From positions 1-64,000 of the forward strand of contig DASRIA010000017.1 in assembly GCA_035650255.1 (NCBI GenBank): a stretch of 64,000 nucleotides of DNA, given 5' to 3'. Below, one piece after another: positions 32,097 through 39,696 of the stretch. The stretch is from DASRIA01 sp035650255 (GTDB lineage: Bacteria; Actinomycetota; Thermoleophilia; Solirubrobacterales; JBBDJG01). The notes under the pieces are model-generated. The model saw nothing but the letters and a program-made list of their open reading frames with translations. It was not told where the DNA came from and did no database searches. Each line of letters begins with the position of its first letter. Positions within the stretch are counted from its first letter, which is position 1. A program made the position numbers and the translations under genes.

Positions 32097-32405
32097 CTAG
32101 CCAAGCTCGCGCGCCAGCTCCCAGCCGACCGCGACCCCGACGAGCATGCCGATGCGCGTCTCTTCCGCGAGCAGCGTGCGGATGTGGATGAGGCGCTCCG
32201 CCTCGTCCTCGATCGCCGCCACGGTCGCAAGCTGCTGCTCGTGCGGCGAGTCGAACCAGCCGCCCTCCGCGAGCGCGGTCGCGAGGATCTGCTGGAGCTG
32301 CGGCGCCGCCGTGGCGACGCGCCGCTCGATCTCGCGGAAGCGCTCGGGATCGGTGAGCGCCTCGAGCGCGGCGCTCAACTGCTCATCGGTGAAGCGTTCG
32401 GGCAT
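32097..32405 (-). CDS. Small helical protein of unknown function, divergent from selD
   Basis: A 102-residue protein with no family that I recognise. It opens MPERFTDEQLSAALEALTDP, continues RFREIERRVATAAPQLQQIL and has ETRIGMLVGVAVGWELAREL at the C-terminus; it is mostly helical and acidic. The ATG at 32405 is preferred over longer readings because only 19 bp separate it from the selD ATG. A CATTAT hexamer eight nt upstream suggests leaderless transcription. Its stop lies 36 nt before the MBL hydrolase start, so the two may be co-transcribed. Confidence 0.68.
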   Translation of the reverse strand: MPERFTDEQLSAALEALTDPERFREIERRVATAAPQLQQILATALAEGGWFDSPHEQQLATVAAIEDEAERLIHIRTLLAEETRIGMLVGVAVGWELARELG

Positions 32406-32412
32406 TGCCAGG

Positions 32413-32419
32413 AATAATG
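32413..32419. promoter_or_regulatory. Shared -10 core of divergent leaderless genes
   Basis: AATAATG reads as AATAAT on the plus strand (six nt before the selD ATG) and as CATTAT on the minus strand (eight nt before the ATG at 32405). The entire intergenic space is 19 bp, so there is no room for ribosome-binding sites on either transcript. Confidence 0.45.
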
Positions 32420-32424
32420 CCCGC

Positions 32425-33471
32425 ATGGCCCTGGACAGTCCCGTCCGCCTGACCGATCTGTCGCACGGAGCGGGCTGCGCCTGCAAGATCGGCCCGGGCC
32501 AGCTGCGCGATGTGCTGGCGCAGCTGCCGGCCCAGGTCGACCCGGCGCTGCTGGTCGGCTCCGAGACGTGCGACGACGCGGGCGTGTACCGGATCAGCGA
32601 AGAGATGGCGCTCGTGCAGACGGTCGACTTCTTCACGCCGATCGTCGACGACCCGCGCGACTTCGGGCGAATCGCGGCCGCCAACGCGCTGTCGGACGTG
32701 TACGCGATGGGCGCTCAGCCGCTCACCGCGCTGAACCTGGTTGCGTACTCGGTCGACTCGCTCGGGCCCGGGATCCTCGCCGCGATCCTCGAGGGCGGCG
32801 CGGAGGTGGCGGCGGAGGCGGGCGTGCCGATCGTCGGCGGCCACTCCATCGACGACCCGGAGCCCAAGTACGGCATGGCGGTGACCGGCGTGGTGCATCC
32901 GCGCCAGGTCGTGCGCAATTCGACCGGGAAGCCGGGTGACGTGCTCTTCCTGACCAAGCCGATCGGCGGGGGCGCAGTGACGACCGCCGCGAAGCGCGGG
33001 ATGGCGGACGACGAAATCGTACGCCGCTGCACGCGCGTGATGACGACGTTGAACGCGGCCGCCGCGCAGGCCGCGACCGCCGTCGGCGCGAGCGCGATGA
33101 CGGACGTGACCGGCTTCGGCCTGCTGGGGCACCTGCACGAGCTGGCACACGCCGGAGGCAGCGCCGCGCGGGTCGAGGCAGACGCCGTGCCGGCCATCGA
33201 GGGCGCGCTCGAGCTGCTCGCCGCCGGGGCGCTGGCCGGCGGCAGCCGCCGCAACCGCGAGTGGCTGGAGCCACAGGTCAACTTCGCGGCACCGGTGCCG
33301 GAGCACGTCCGCGCACTGCTGTGCGATGCGATGACGTCGGGCGGCCTGCTGGTGGCCACCCCGCCGGCGCGCGCGGCGGAGATGGAGCGGGCCCTGGCGG
33401 ACGCCGCGCCGCAGAGCGCACGGATCGGGACGCTGCAGAAGGGCCCCGCCGGCCGCATCGCGGTGGTGTAG
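32425..33471 (+). CDS. selD: Selenide, water dikinase (selenophosphate synthase)
   Basis: A 348-residue SelD. LTDLSHGAGCACKIGPGQL holds the essential Cys and Lys (C18 and K21, corresponding to Cys17 and Lys20 of the E. coli enzyme). The codon is TGC, so this is the Cys and not the selenocysteine form. DVYAMGAQPLTALNLVAY, VPIVGGHSIDDPEPKYGMAV and AMTDVTGFGLLGHLHELAHA are the AIR-synthase-fold ATP-binding motifs with metal-binding Asp. The enzyme makes selenophosphate from selenide and ATP for selenocysteine or selenouridine. No selA, selB or tRNA-Sec is in the window. Only 19 bp separate it from a divergent small gene. Confidence 0.93.
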   Translation: MALDSPVRLTDLSHGAGCACKIGPGQLRDVLAQLPAQVDPALLVGSETCDDAGVYRISEEMALVQTVDFFTPIVDDPRDFGRIAAANALSDVYAMGAQPLTALNLVAYSVDSLGPGILAAILEGGAEVAAEAGVPIVGGHSIDDPEPKYGMAVTGVVHPRQVVRNSTGKPGDVLFLTKPIGGGAVTTAAKRGMADDEIVRRCTRVMTTLNAAAAQAATAVGASAMTDVTGFGLLGHLHELAHAGGSAARVEADAVPAIEGALELLAAGALAGGSRRNREWLEPQVNFAAPVPEHVRALLCDAMTSGGLLVATPPARAAEMERALADAAPQSARIGTLQKGPAGRIAVV

Positions 33472-33484
33472 CACCGCGATCCGG

Positions 33485-33546
33485 CCGAGAATCGCCGAGC
33501 TGTGGTGCATAGGGGTCGCTATGCGACCCCTATCGACCACGGTGGC
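33485..33546 (+). repeat. 62-nt palindromic intergenic repeat, copy A
   Basis: The core GGGGTCGC-TAT-GCGACCCC is a perfect hairpin, flanked by GTGGT and ACCAC that pair as an outer stem. It matches copy B (42070-42131) at 60 of 62 positions and the core of copy C (56243-56303, opposite orientation). It fills the 95-nt gap between the selD and rhomboid-like stops. Confidence 0.7.
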
Positions 33547-33566
33547 GTGCAGCGGATCGTCGACTA

Positions 33567-34325
33567 CTACGCGCGCTTCGGCAGGAGGAAGCCGGCCACG
33601 ACGCCCACTGCCGCGCCGGCGATCCCGGCCCACACGTCGGCCGTGATCTCGAGCAGCGGCATCAGGAAGAGCACGGCGCCGATGGCGAACACGCCGAACA
33701 GGTCCGTCTCGGTGTCCTCGCCCTCCCGCCGGTCGCGGAGGTCACGGACCGCCCACGCGGCGAGCACGCTCAGCGCGGCGGCGTTGCCTCCCATCGCGAG
33801 CGGCACGGTCTCGGCTTCGCTCGCCAGGTACATGCCGGCCGCGCCCCCGCCCAGGAAGAGCAGCAGCAGCACGGGCACGCCGTAGCGGCGCTCGATGCTC
33901 GTGCCGAAGATCGCCATCGCGAGCGAGACGGCGAACAGGTAACCGACGTTCTCGTACACGAAGTTCGCCGCGCCCAGCCGCCACCAGTCGCCGTTCAGCG
34001 GGCCGATGATCGCTCCGAGGTCGAACAGGGTCACGCTGCTGGTGGCAGCGGCGATGTACAGGGCGGCGCTCGCCAGCACCACCGTGATCGTGAGGTACGG
34101 GCGGCCGGCCGACAGCCATGCGAGCGAGCGCTCCTCCTTCGGCTTGCGCGCAAACCGGCGGCGGCGTCTCTTCGCCGGCGCCAGCTCGGCGCTCTCGGCG
34201 TCCGGCCGCAGCTTCGGGGCCCGCTTGCGCAGGCGCTGGCCGCAATACGGGCACTCCGTGATGTACGGACTCACCTCTGAGCCGCAGTTCTTGCAGACGA
34301 CGTTGAGGTCCACCTGCTCCGCCAC
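33567..34325 (-). CDS. Rhomboid-like membrane protein with zinc ribbon, probably inactive
   Basis: A 252-residue membrane protein. VVCKNCGSEVSPYITECPYC near the N-terminus is a CxxC ... CxxC zinc ribbon, followed by a very basic stretch. About six transmembrane helices follow in rhomboid order: YLTITVVLASAALYIAAA, a loop with GDWWRLGAANFVYENVGYLF (the WR motif of loop L1), then FGTSIERRYG. The protease signature is missing. Where GxSG is expected the sequence is PLAMGGNAAALSVLA, and the last helix has no catalytic His. It is therefore a pseudoprotease candidate. The GTG start is seven nt from a TATCTT hexamer, suggesting a leaderless mRNA. Confidence 0.8.
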   Translation of the reverse strand: MAEQVDLNVVCKNCGSEVSPYITECPYCGQRLRKRAPKLRPDAESAELAPAKRRRRRFARKPKEERSLAWLSAGRPYLTITVVLASAALYIAAATSSVTLFDLGAIIGPLNGDWWRLGAANFVYENVGYLFAVSLAMAIFGTSIERRYGVPVLLLLFLGGGAAGMYLASEAETVPLAMGGNAAALSVLAAWAVRDLRDRREGEDTETDLFGVFAIGAVLFLMPLLEITADVWAGIAGAAVGVVAGFLLPKRA

Positions 34326-34332
34326 GTCTCAA

Positions 34333-34338
34333 AAGATA
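34333..34338 (-). promoter_or_regulatory. -10 element of the rhomboid-like gene (leaderless)
   Basis: TATCTT on the minus strand ends seven nt before the GTG at 34325, with no Shine-Dalgarno sequence between. Confidence 0.38.
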
Positions 34339-34372
34339 GCCAGGGGAGGGAAGTTGCTGGGCCGTCCGGCCC

Positions 34373-35773
34373 CTAATGGGACGCAGCGGCGCGTGGCTCC
34401 TCGACCGGCCACCCCTGGCGGGCCCAGGTGCCGACGCCGCCGTCGACCACATGCAGGACCGAGCGGGCCCCGTGGCGGCGCAGCAGGCTCGCGGCCACCC
34501 CGCTGCGCTGGCCTGAGCTGCAGATCACGGCCACCGGCCGCTCGGCATCGATCCCTGCGGGGATGCCGCGCACGTCGTGGTAAGGGGTCAGGATCGAGCC
34601 CGGGATGTGGGATTCGTCCCACTCGGCCTGCTCGCGCACGTCCAGGACCTGGAGCTCCGGCTCGCGCTCCATGCGGGCGTGCAGGGCGGGCACGTCGATG
34701 CGCTCGATCCGCCCGGTGCTGCGTTTCTCCTCCCGCCAGCTGGTCATGCCGCCGGCGAGGTAGCCGCCGATCCGGGTGATGCCGACCGCCGCGGCGAGCT
34801 GCGCCGCGTGCACGCCGTCCTCGTCGTCGCGCCCGACCATCACGACGTCCTGGTCGCGGTCGGCGAGCCAGGCCAGCTTCGTGCCGAACCCCGCCTGCAC
34901 GGCCGGGATCGAGACGGAGTCCGGCAGGTGCGCCTCGTCGAACTGGAGCGCGGTGCGCACGTCGACCACCAGCGCACCTTCCGTGCGCTTCTGCTCGACC
35001 TGGCGGGGCGTGAGGGGATGTGCCTCCACGTCCTCCCGCAACAAGGGACCGCGGTTGATGTCCACGACGGCCTGGAAGTTGGGCGGCTGTGGAGGGAGCG
35101 ACGCGGTCGCGCGCTCGACGAAGCGGTCCTCGTCGGGCTCCTGGAGCAGGTCGTTGTGGCGCCGCTCGAACCCGATCGTCGAGGAGACCTTCATGTCCAT
35201 GCCCGGGCCTCCGCACAGCGAGCCGCCGAGATGGCCCGGCCAGACCTCGACACTCTCGTCCAGCGCCAGCAGCCGGGCGTGCAGGGACCGGAAGATCGCC
35301 CGGGCGCCCTCCTCCTTCTCGACGGCCAGGTCCGGCCGCGCGATGTCGCCCACGAACAGCGTGTCGCCGGTCAGGACGGCCCACGGCTCGCTTCCGCGCG
35401 CGGTGTCGGTGAGCGCGAACGCGGTGTGCTCCGGCCGGTGGCCCGGTGTGTGCAGCGCTCGCACCAGCACTGCGCCGAGCTGCAGCTCCCACCCGTCGTC
35501 GAACGGTTCGTGATCGTAGGCCGGCTGGGCGCTGCGGTGGATGTGGATGGTCGCTCCGGTGGCGGCGGCGAGCCGGCCGTGGCCCGAAACGTGATCGGCG
35601 TGGTTGTGCGTCTCGAGGATGTGCTCGATCGAGACGCTCATGTAGCGCGCCAGGTGCAGGTACTCGCCGATCTCCAGCTTGGGGTCGACCACCGCGGCCA
35701 CGCCTGCATCCTCGTCCCCGATCAGGTAGGAAGCGCAGCCGAGGTCGTCGTGGGTTATCTGGCGGAAGATCAC
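34373..35773 (-). CDS. Persulfide dioxygenase-rhodanese fusion (CstB-like)
   Basis: A 466-residue three-domain protein. Residues 1-240 are an ETHE1-type MBL persulfide dioxygenase: ETHNHADHVSGHGRLAAATG metal motif, LHTPGHRPEHTAF, LTGDTLFVGDIARPDL. Two rhodanese domains follow. The first, with VVMVGRDDEDGVHAAQ at the active-site position, has no Cys and is a pseudo-rhodanese. The second has the intact loop VAVICSSGQRSGVAASLL. This PDO / dead rhodanese / active rhodanese order is that of CstB, which oxidises low-molecular-weight persulfides to thiosulfate. I prefer GTG at 35773 (VIFRQITHDDLGCASYL, the usual family start); GTG or ATG codons up to 35815 are alternatives. Confidence 0.85.
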   Translation of the reverse strand: MIFRQITHDDLGCASYLIGDEDAGVAAVVDPKLEIGEYLHLARYMSVSIEHILETHNHADHVSGHGRLAAATGATIHIHRSAQPAYDHEPFDDGWELQLGAVLVRALHTPGHRPEHTAFALTDTARGSEPWAVLTGDTLFVGDIARPDLAVEKEEGARAIFRSLHARLLALDESVEVWPGHLGGSLCGGPGMDMKVSSTIGFERRHNDLLQEPDEDRFVERATASLPPQPPNFQAVVDINRGPLLREDVEAHPLTPRQVEQKRTEGALVVDVRTALQFDEAHLPDSVSIPAVQAGFGTKLAWLADRDQDVVMVGRDDEDGVHAAQLAAAVGITRIGGYLAGGMTSWREEKRSTGRIERIDVPALHARMEREPELQVLDVREQAEWDESHIPGSILTPYHDVRGIPAGIDAERPVAVICSSGQRSGVAASLLRRHGARSVLHVVDGGVGTWARQGWPVEEPRAAASH

Positions 35774-35785
35774 CGGCTCGAACCG

Positions 35786-35791
35786 TTTATA
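35786..35791 (-). promoter_or_regulatory. -10-like TATAAA before the CstB-like gene
   Basis: TATAAA on the minus strand lies 12 nt before the GTG at 35773. The -35 (TGGGGG at 17 nt) is poor. It supports the shorter start. Confidence 0.32.
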
Positions 35792-35819
35792 CCGGAGCCC
35801 GCCCGGCGCCCCCATAGGG

Positions 35820-35870
35820 AAGCGGCCGCGCGAGGCGGCCGCTTTGGGGCCTCCCCCGTGGGGGAGGGCA
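35820..35870. other. Two tandem strong hairpins between divergent genes
   Basis: AAGCGGCCGC and GCGGCCGCTT form a perfect 10-bp stem around GCGAG. A few bases later CCTCCCCC-GT-GGGGGAGG forms a second perfect stem. They look like terminators but sit between two divergent genes, where no transcript is expected to end. They could insulate the promoters or act as leader structures. Confidence 0.45.
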
Positions 35871-35938
35871 TATGTGCGGCCAGAAGGCTATGGGGCCAGT
35901 GTGAGACGAAACTGAGAACAAGAATGAGAGGTCGTGCG

Positions 35939-36421
35939 ATGCAGCGGATCGGACCACAGGACGGCGCGCGGGCGGACTTCCCCAGCCTGCGCACGAGATA
36001 CATCCTCCGGGGCGAGGACACCGGCGGCCAGTTTGCCCTGATCGAGCACGAGATCCCGCCGCGCGGTTTGGCCGCGCCGCTCCACAAGCACGCGCGCGAG
36101 GACGAGTACTCCTATGTGCTCAGCGGGCAGGTGGGCGTGAAGATCGGGGACGAGGTGGCCGTTGCCGGTCCCGGCGAGCTGGTGGCGAAGCCGCGCGGGA
36201 TCTGGCACTCGTTCTGGAACGCGGGCGACGAGACCGCCCGCCTGCTGGAGCTGATCTCGCCTGCCGGGTTCGAGCAGTACTTCGAAGAGATGGCGCCGCA
36301 CCTGGCCGGCGAGGGCCCACCCGACCTCGAGGCGCTGGGCGAGATCCGGGGCCGCTACGGGTTGGAGATGGACATGGACTCCGTCGAGTCGCTGCTGCAG
36401 GAGCACGGCCTGCGGCGGTGA
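35939..36421 (+). CDS. Cupin-domain protein
   Basis: A 160-residue single-domain cupin. The first motif is in PLHKHAREDEYSYVLSGQVG (His, His, Glu ligands) and the second in GELVAKPRGIWHSFWNAGDE (His). A helical acidic tail of about 50 residues follows (FEEMAPHLAGEGPPDLEALG). Small cupins of this type bind a metal and may act as isomerases, dioxygenases or sugar-binding proteins; no assignment is possible. GAGAGG seven nt before the ATG at 35939 fixes the start. It is convergent with the YbdK ligase gene (15 nt between stops). Confidence 0.82.
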   Translation: MQRIGPQDGARADFPSLRTRYILRGEDTGGQFALIEHEIPPRGLAAPLHKHAREDEYSYVLSGQVGVKIGDEVAVAGPGELVAKPRGIWHSFWNAGDETARLLELISPAGFEQYFEEMAPHLAGEGPPDLEALGEIRGRYGLEMDMDSVESLLQEHGLRR

Positions 36422-36436
36422 CGCGGCCCCGCGTTG

Positions 36437-37570
36437 CTAGGCGGGGCTGCCGCCGCGGATGCCCGCAGCGGTCGCCTCGACCAGCGCGCGCACGAGCGCG
36501 GCCATGTCGCGGTTCGCGCGCCACTCCGCGAGCTGGCGGTCGGCGCCCGTGCCCCCCTTGGCGAGATCGAGGATCCCCTCCAGCTCGGCCTCCGCTCCGA
36601 GCTCGCGGGCGTGCGGGCGCAGCCGCGCCACCAGCCGGCGTGCCAGCTCGGCGGTCGGCACGCGTTTCGAGGAGGGGAGGTCGATCAGCTCGCCGTGCAC
36701 GCCGTAGCGCGCGGCCAGCCACTTGTTCTCCTCCAGCAGCTCGGCCGGGAACGTGCCCAGCGCCTCGCCGGCGTCGAAGTGCTCGCACAGCTCCTTCGCC
36801 ATCGCCTGGATCAGCGCGGTGATCGCGATCGTGTGCTCGAGCCTCGTCTGGGCGTCGCACGAGCGGATCTCGACCGTCCCCAGGTTGGGATGCGGCCGCA
36901 CGTCCCACCACAGATACGTGTAGTCCGGGATCGCGCCCGCCGTGACCATGAACTCGATGCGCTCGCAGTACTCGTCCCAGCCCTCGAACCGCGGTGGGAT
37001 CCCGACGCGCGGCAGCAGGCGGAAGAGCGGCGTGCGCGACGACATCCAGCTTGTCGCCTGGCCGCGCCAGAAGGGCGAGTTGGTGGACAGCGCGAGCAGG
37101 ATGGGGAGGTGGACGCGCATGCCGTTGGCGACGTGGATCGCCTTGTCGGCGTCGTCGATGCCGACGTGCACGTGCAGTCCGAACAAGAGCTCCTGGCGCA
37201 CGACGAACCCGAGCGCTGCGACGAGCTCCTCATAGCGCTCGCGCTGCACGATGCGCTGGTCCTCCCACATGGCGAACGGGTGGGTGGCCGCCGAGCCGAT
37301 CGTGAGGCCCTTGGTCTCGGCCGTCTCGCGCACGCGCCGGCGCAGGTCCTCCAGCTGCCCCGCCGCCTCGCCCGCGTTGCGGCACACGTCGGTTGCGATC
37401 TCCAGGACCGACTGGAGCAGCTCCGGCTTCACGCTGCCCTCGGTCTCCCACGGGATCGCCTCGATCATCTCCTCGATCGCCGAGACGAGCTCCATCGAGC
37501 CGGGGTCGACGATCATCAACTCCTCCTCGACCCCGAGGGTGAACGCCGGCCCTGTGAATCGATGCTCCAT
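36437..37570 (-). CDS. YbdK-type carboxylate-amine ligase (glutamate-cysteine ligase 2), copy 1
   Basis: A 377-residue GCS2-family ligase. FTGPAFTLGVEEELMIVDPG gives the conserved GxEEE start, FGLHVHVGIDDADKAIHVAN the HxHVG motif, STNSPFWRGQATSWMSSRTP the loop between, and YLWWDVRPHPNLGTVEIRSC the metal- and ATP-binding strand. The family makes gamma-glutamyl-type bonds; some members take part in glutathione- or mycothiol-like chemistry, but most substrates are unknown. The ATG at 37570 begins the conserved region. The direct-repeat promoter region of the aldolase gene lies just upstream on the other strand. A paralogue is encoded at 49808-50899. Confidence 0.88.
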   Translation of the reverse strand: MEHRFTGPAFTLGVEEELMIVDPGSMELVSAIEEMIEAIPWETEGSVKPELLQSVLEIATDVCRNAGEAAGQLEDLRRRVRETAETKGLTIGSAATHPFAMWEDQRIVQRERYEELVAALGFVVRQELLFGLHVHVGIDDADKAIHVANGMRVHLPILLALSTNSPFWRGQATSWMSSRTPLFRLLPRVGIPPRFEGWDEYCERIEFMVTAGAIPDYTYLWWDVRPHPNLGTVEIRSCDAQTRLEHTIAITALIQAMAKELCEHFDAGEALGTFPAELLEENKWLAARYGVHGELIDLPSSKRVPTAELARRLVARLRPHARELGAEAELEGILDLAKGGTGADRQLAEWRANRDMAALVRALVEATAAGIRGGSPA

Positions 37571-37621
37571 GGCGCGGGGATCGACCGGAAGCGGGCGGCC
37601 CCGAGCGGGAGAATATCCGGC

Positions 37622-37712
37622 GCTTCGCGCCTGCGGCGCTCGCTGAAACATCTAGGGCTTCGCCCACCTAAAGTCCTGTGCTTCGCGCCTGCGGCGCTCG
37701 CTGAAACATCTA
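37622..37712 (+). repeat. Exact 33-bp direct repeat (37622-37654 and 37680-37712)
   Basis: Two identical 33-bp units, GCTTCGCGCC ... AACATCTA, start 58 bp apart in the gap between the YbdK gene and the aldolase gene. The CTGAAA near the end of the second unit is positioned as the aldolase -35 box. Each unit contains an inner GCGCCTGCGGCGC inverted repeat. Confidence 0.7.
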
Positions 37713-37729
37713 TCCCTCAGGCCTATACT
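37701..37729 (+). promoter_or_regulatory. Promoter of the class I aldolase gene
   Basis: CTGAAA (37701-37706, 4 of 6) and TATACT (37724-37729, 5 of 6) with a 17-nt spacer. Transcription should begin near 37736, giving a 30-nt leader with the ribosome-binding site AGGAAGG. Confidence 0.6.
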
Positions 37730-37765
37730 GGCCGGGTCGCAGCGGCAACGACCAGGAAGGAACTG

Positions 37766-38701
37766 ATGGCGGTAAGCGTTGGAAAGATCGAGCTTGGGAC
37801 CGAGCAAAGCTCCCTGTTGGCCACCCTCTCACCCGGCAAGCGCACCCGCCTGCGGCGGCTGCTCTACGACTACGGGCCCGGGGACGGGACGCTCCTGTTC
37901 CTCCCGATCGACCAGGGCATCGAGCACGGCCCGCGCGACTTCTTCCCGAACCCCGCCTCGAAGGACCCCGAGTACCAGTTCCGCCTCGCGGCCGAGGCCG
38001 GCTACTCGGCCATCGCCTGTGGATACGGGATGGCGAGCAAGTACTACCCGGCGTACGCGGGCCAGGTCCCGCTGCTGCTGAAGCTCAACTCGAAGACCGA
38101 CATCCCGCCTGCCGACGAGGCCTTCTCCGCCTGCAACGCGACCGTCGAGGACGGCGTGCGCCTGGGCGCCGACGCGATCGGATACACCCTCTACGTCGGC
38201 TCCCCCCGCCAGGAGGAGGACTTCGCCCAGCTCGGCCAGATCCGCGCCGACTGCGACCGCTACGGGCTGCCCCTCGTGATCTGGGCCTACCCCCGCGGCC
38301 GCGACATCGACAAGAAGGGCGGGCGCGACTCGTTCTTCGCGATCGACTACGCGGCCCGCGTCGCGATGGAGATGGGCGCCGACGTGGTGAAGCTGAACAT
38401 GCCGAAGCTGAACCCCGACAAGGACAAGGAAGCGCCCGCTCCCTACAACGAGCTCGAGGTCACGCAGGAGGAGGCGATCCGCCAGTGCGTCGAGTCGGCG
38501 GGCAAGGCGCTCGTGGTGTTGTCGGGCGGCTCCAAGATCGACGACGACAAGCTGCTGGCGCAGACGCGCATGATCATGGAGGCCGGCGGCTCCGGCGTGA
38601 TCTTCGGCCGCAACGTGTGGCAGCGCGAGTGGAACGACGCGGTCCGCGTCATCGACCAGATCAAGGAGTCCTTGACCAAGTCGCGCACGCGCATCCCCTG
38701 A
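37766..38701 (+). CDS. fba: Class I fructose-bisphosphate aldolase (DhnA type)
   Basis: A 311-residue archaeal/DhnA-type class I aldolase. The start SVGKIELGTEQSSLLATLSP is typical of the actinobacterial branch. LLFLPIDQGIEHGPRDFFPN carries the first conserved Asp, ADAIGYTLYVGSPRQEEDF and LVIWAYPRGRDIDKKGGRD are core barrel strands, and the Lys in MGADVVKLNMPKLN is positioned to form the Schiff base. GKALVVLSGGSKIDDDKLL and GGSGVIFGRNVWQRE form the phosphate-binding end. It cleaves fructose-1,6-bisphosphate in glycolysis or runs in reverse in gluconeogenesis. AGGAAGG five nt before the ATG and a good promoter upstream suggest steady expression. Confidence 0.92.
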   Translation: MAVSVGKIELGTEQSSLLATLSPGKRTRLRRLLYDYGPGDGTLLFLPIDQGIEHGPRDFFPNPASKDPEYQFRLAAEAGYSAIACGYGMASKYYPAYAGQVPLLLKLNSKTDIPPADEAFSACNATVEDGVRLGADAIGYTLYVGSPRQEEDFAQLGQIRADCDRYGLPLVIWAYPRGRDIDKKGGRDSFFAIDYAARVAMEMGADVVKLNMPKLNPDKDKEAPAPYNELEVTQEEAIRQCVESAGKALVVLSGGSKIDDDKLLAQTRMIMEAGGSGVIFGRNVWQREWNDAVRVIDQIKESLTKSRTRIP

Positions 38702-38716
38702 CCGGGGCGCGCGCGG

Positions 38717-39172
38717 CTACCAGGTCCCGCTGGACTGGGCGGAGCAGCCGCCCCGCGGCGCGCTGCCGGTGGTGCACGTGCGGGTCCGCGCTCCATTGGA
38801 AGCGCGGGAGATCGTGAACGTCGCGGCGCCGGCGTCGCGGTCCGCCGTGACCGTGACCTCGTAGGTGTTGGTGGTCGAGCTGACGGCCAGGCGCGAGCCG
38901 GCGTCGTTCAGGGACGGCTCGATGTCCTGCAGCTCAGCGAGCGAGCAGGTCGCATAGGACCCGCCGTTGGTGGCGGTCCGGCACGCTTCGAACGCTCTTG
39001 CCGCAGTCGCCGCAGTGGACTTCGCATCGACGTCGTGGCCCTTGTCCTGCTGCGCGATGAAGGAGGGAATCGCGATCGCTGCGAGGATCCCGATGATCAG
39101 GATGACGACGAGCAGCTCCACCAATGTGAAGCCGTCGTCCTGACGGGCACGGAGTATCCGTTGGCTGGACAT
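38717..39172 (-). CDS. Type IV pilin (PilA/PilE-like)
   Basis: A 151-residue prepilin with the classical leader DDGFTLVELLVVILIIGILA. Cleavage after Gly leaves Phe1, with Glu5, and the helix continues to AAIAIPSFIAQQ. The head is small, with CRTATNGGSYATCSLAEL and a C-terminal TRTCTTGSAPRGGCSAQ that probably forms a disulfide. It is likely to be a major pilin or pseudopilin, while the minor pilins are encoded 29 kb away at 6.6-10.2 kb. It stands alone. The 119 nt upstream contain no further gene. Confidence 0.9.
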   Translation of the reverse strand: MSSQRILRARQDDGFTLVELLVVILIIGILAAIAIPSFIAQQDKGHDVDAKSTAATAARAFEACRTATNGGSYATCSLAELQDIEPSLNDAGSRLAVSSTTNTYEVTVTADRDAGAATFTISRASNGARTRTCTTGSAPRGGCSAQSSGTW

Positions 39173-39291
39173 GGTCGCGGATTGGGGGCTGTGCGGGAGG
39201 AAGCGTGCGTGAAGCGGCTCCCCTGCGACGAGCTATCGACGCACGCCCGGTTTCCTTGAGATGGCTGGTCAGCTCGGTGCGGCTGCGGTGC

Positions 39292-39690
39292 TCAGAGCGG
39301 CTGACGCCCGGCAAATCCGGCGTCCGGATCGTGCCACCACTCCACGCTGTCCTCGCCCGGCCGCCAGCACAGGTAGACCTCGTCGCCATCGCGGATCGAG
39401 GGGAAGTCGATCAGGCCGCTCTGCGGGTCGCGCAGCACGACGTCGACCGCCTGCAGCTCGCTCACGGCGGTCAGCAGCGCGAGCGTCGCGGCGGCCGCCG
39501 GCCTGCCCGGATAACCGCCGCCGAGGTCCGCGTCGAGCTCCTCCAGCGCGCGGGTCGACTCCGGCGTTACGAGCTCAGCGAGTGCGTCTCGGATGCGCAC
39601 GAGCCGCTCCGACACCCAGGGCAGGGCCGCGTTCGCCTGCTCGACGGAGTAGTGACGTACGTGCCGGGTGCTGCCCGTGCGCTCGTCCAT
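39292..39690 (-). CDS. DUF2203 family protein
   Basis: A 132-residue cytoplasmic protein with the DUF2203 pattern: VRHYSVEQANAALPWVSERL at the N-terminus, a helical middle, AVDVVLRDPQSGLIDFPSIR, and the aromatic GDEVYLCWRPGEDSVEWWHD near the end. The family has no established function. It is the fourth and last gene of a run encoding an HD protein, BolA, glutaredoxin and DUF2203, six nt after the glutaredoxin stop, so it may share in iron-sulfur or redox work. Confidence 0.86.
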   Translation of the reverse strand: MDERTGSTRHVRHYSVEQANAALPWVSERLVRIRDALAELVTPESTRALEELDADLGGGYPGRPAAAATLALLTAVSELQAVDVVLRDPQSGLIDFPSIRDGDEVYLCWRPGEDSVEWWHDPDAGFAGRQPL

Positions 39691-39696
39691 CTTGTG

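Noticed and set aside
32470..32490. Possible selenocysteine codon in SelD
   Set aside because: The active-site codon is TGC (Cys) and the frame has no internal TGA.
33502..33885. Plus-strand frame reading VHRGRYATPIDHGG through the 62-nt repeat, with a similar reading at 42.1 kb
   Set aside because: The similarity of the two readings comes from the DNA repeat itself. The rest of each frame is antisense to real genes, so no protein family is implied.
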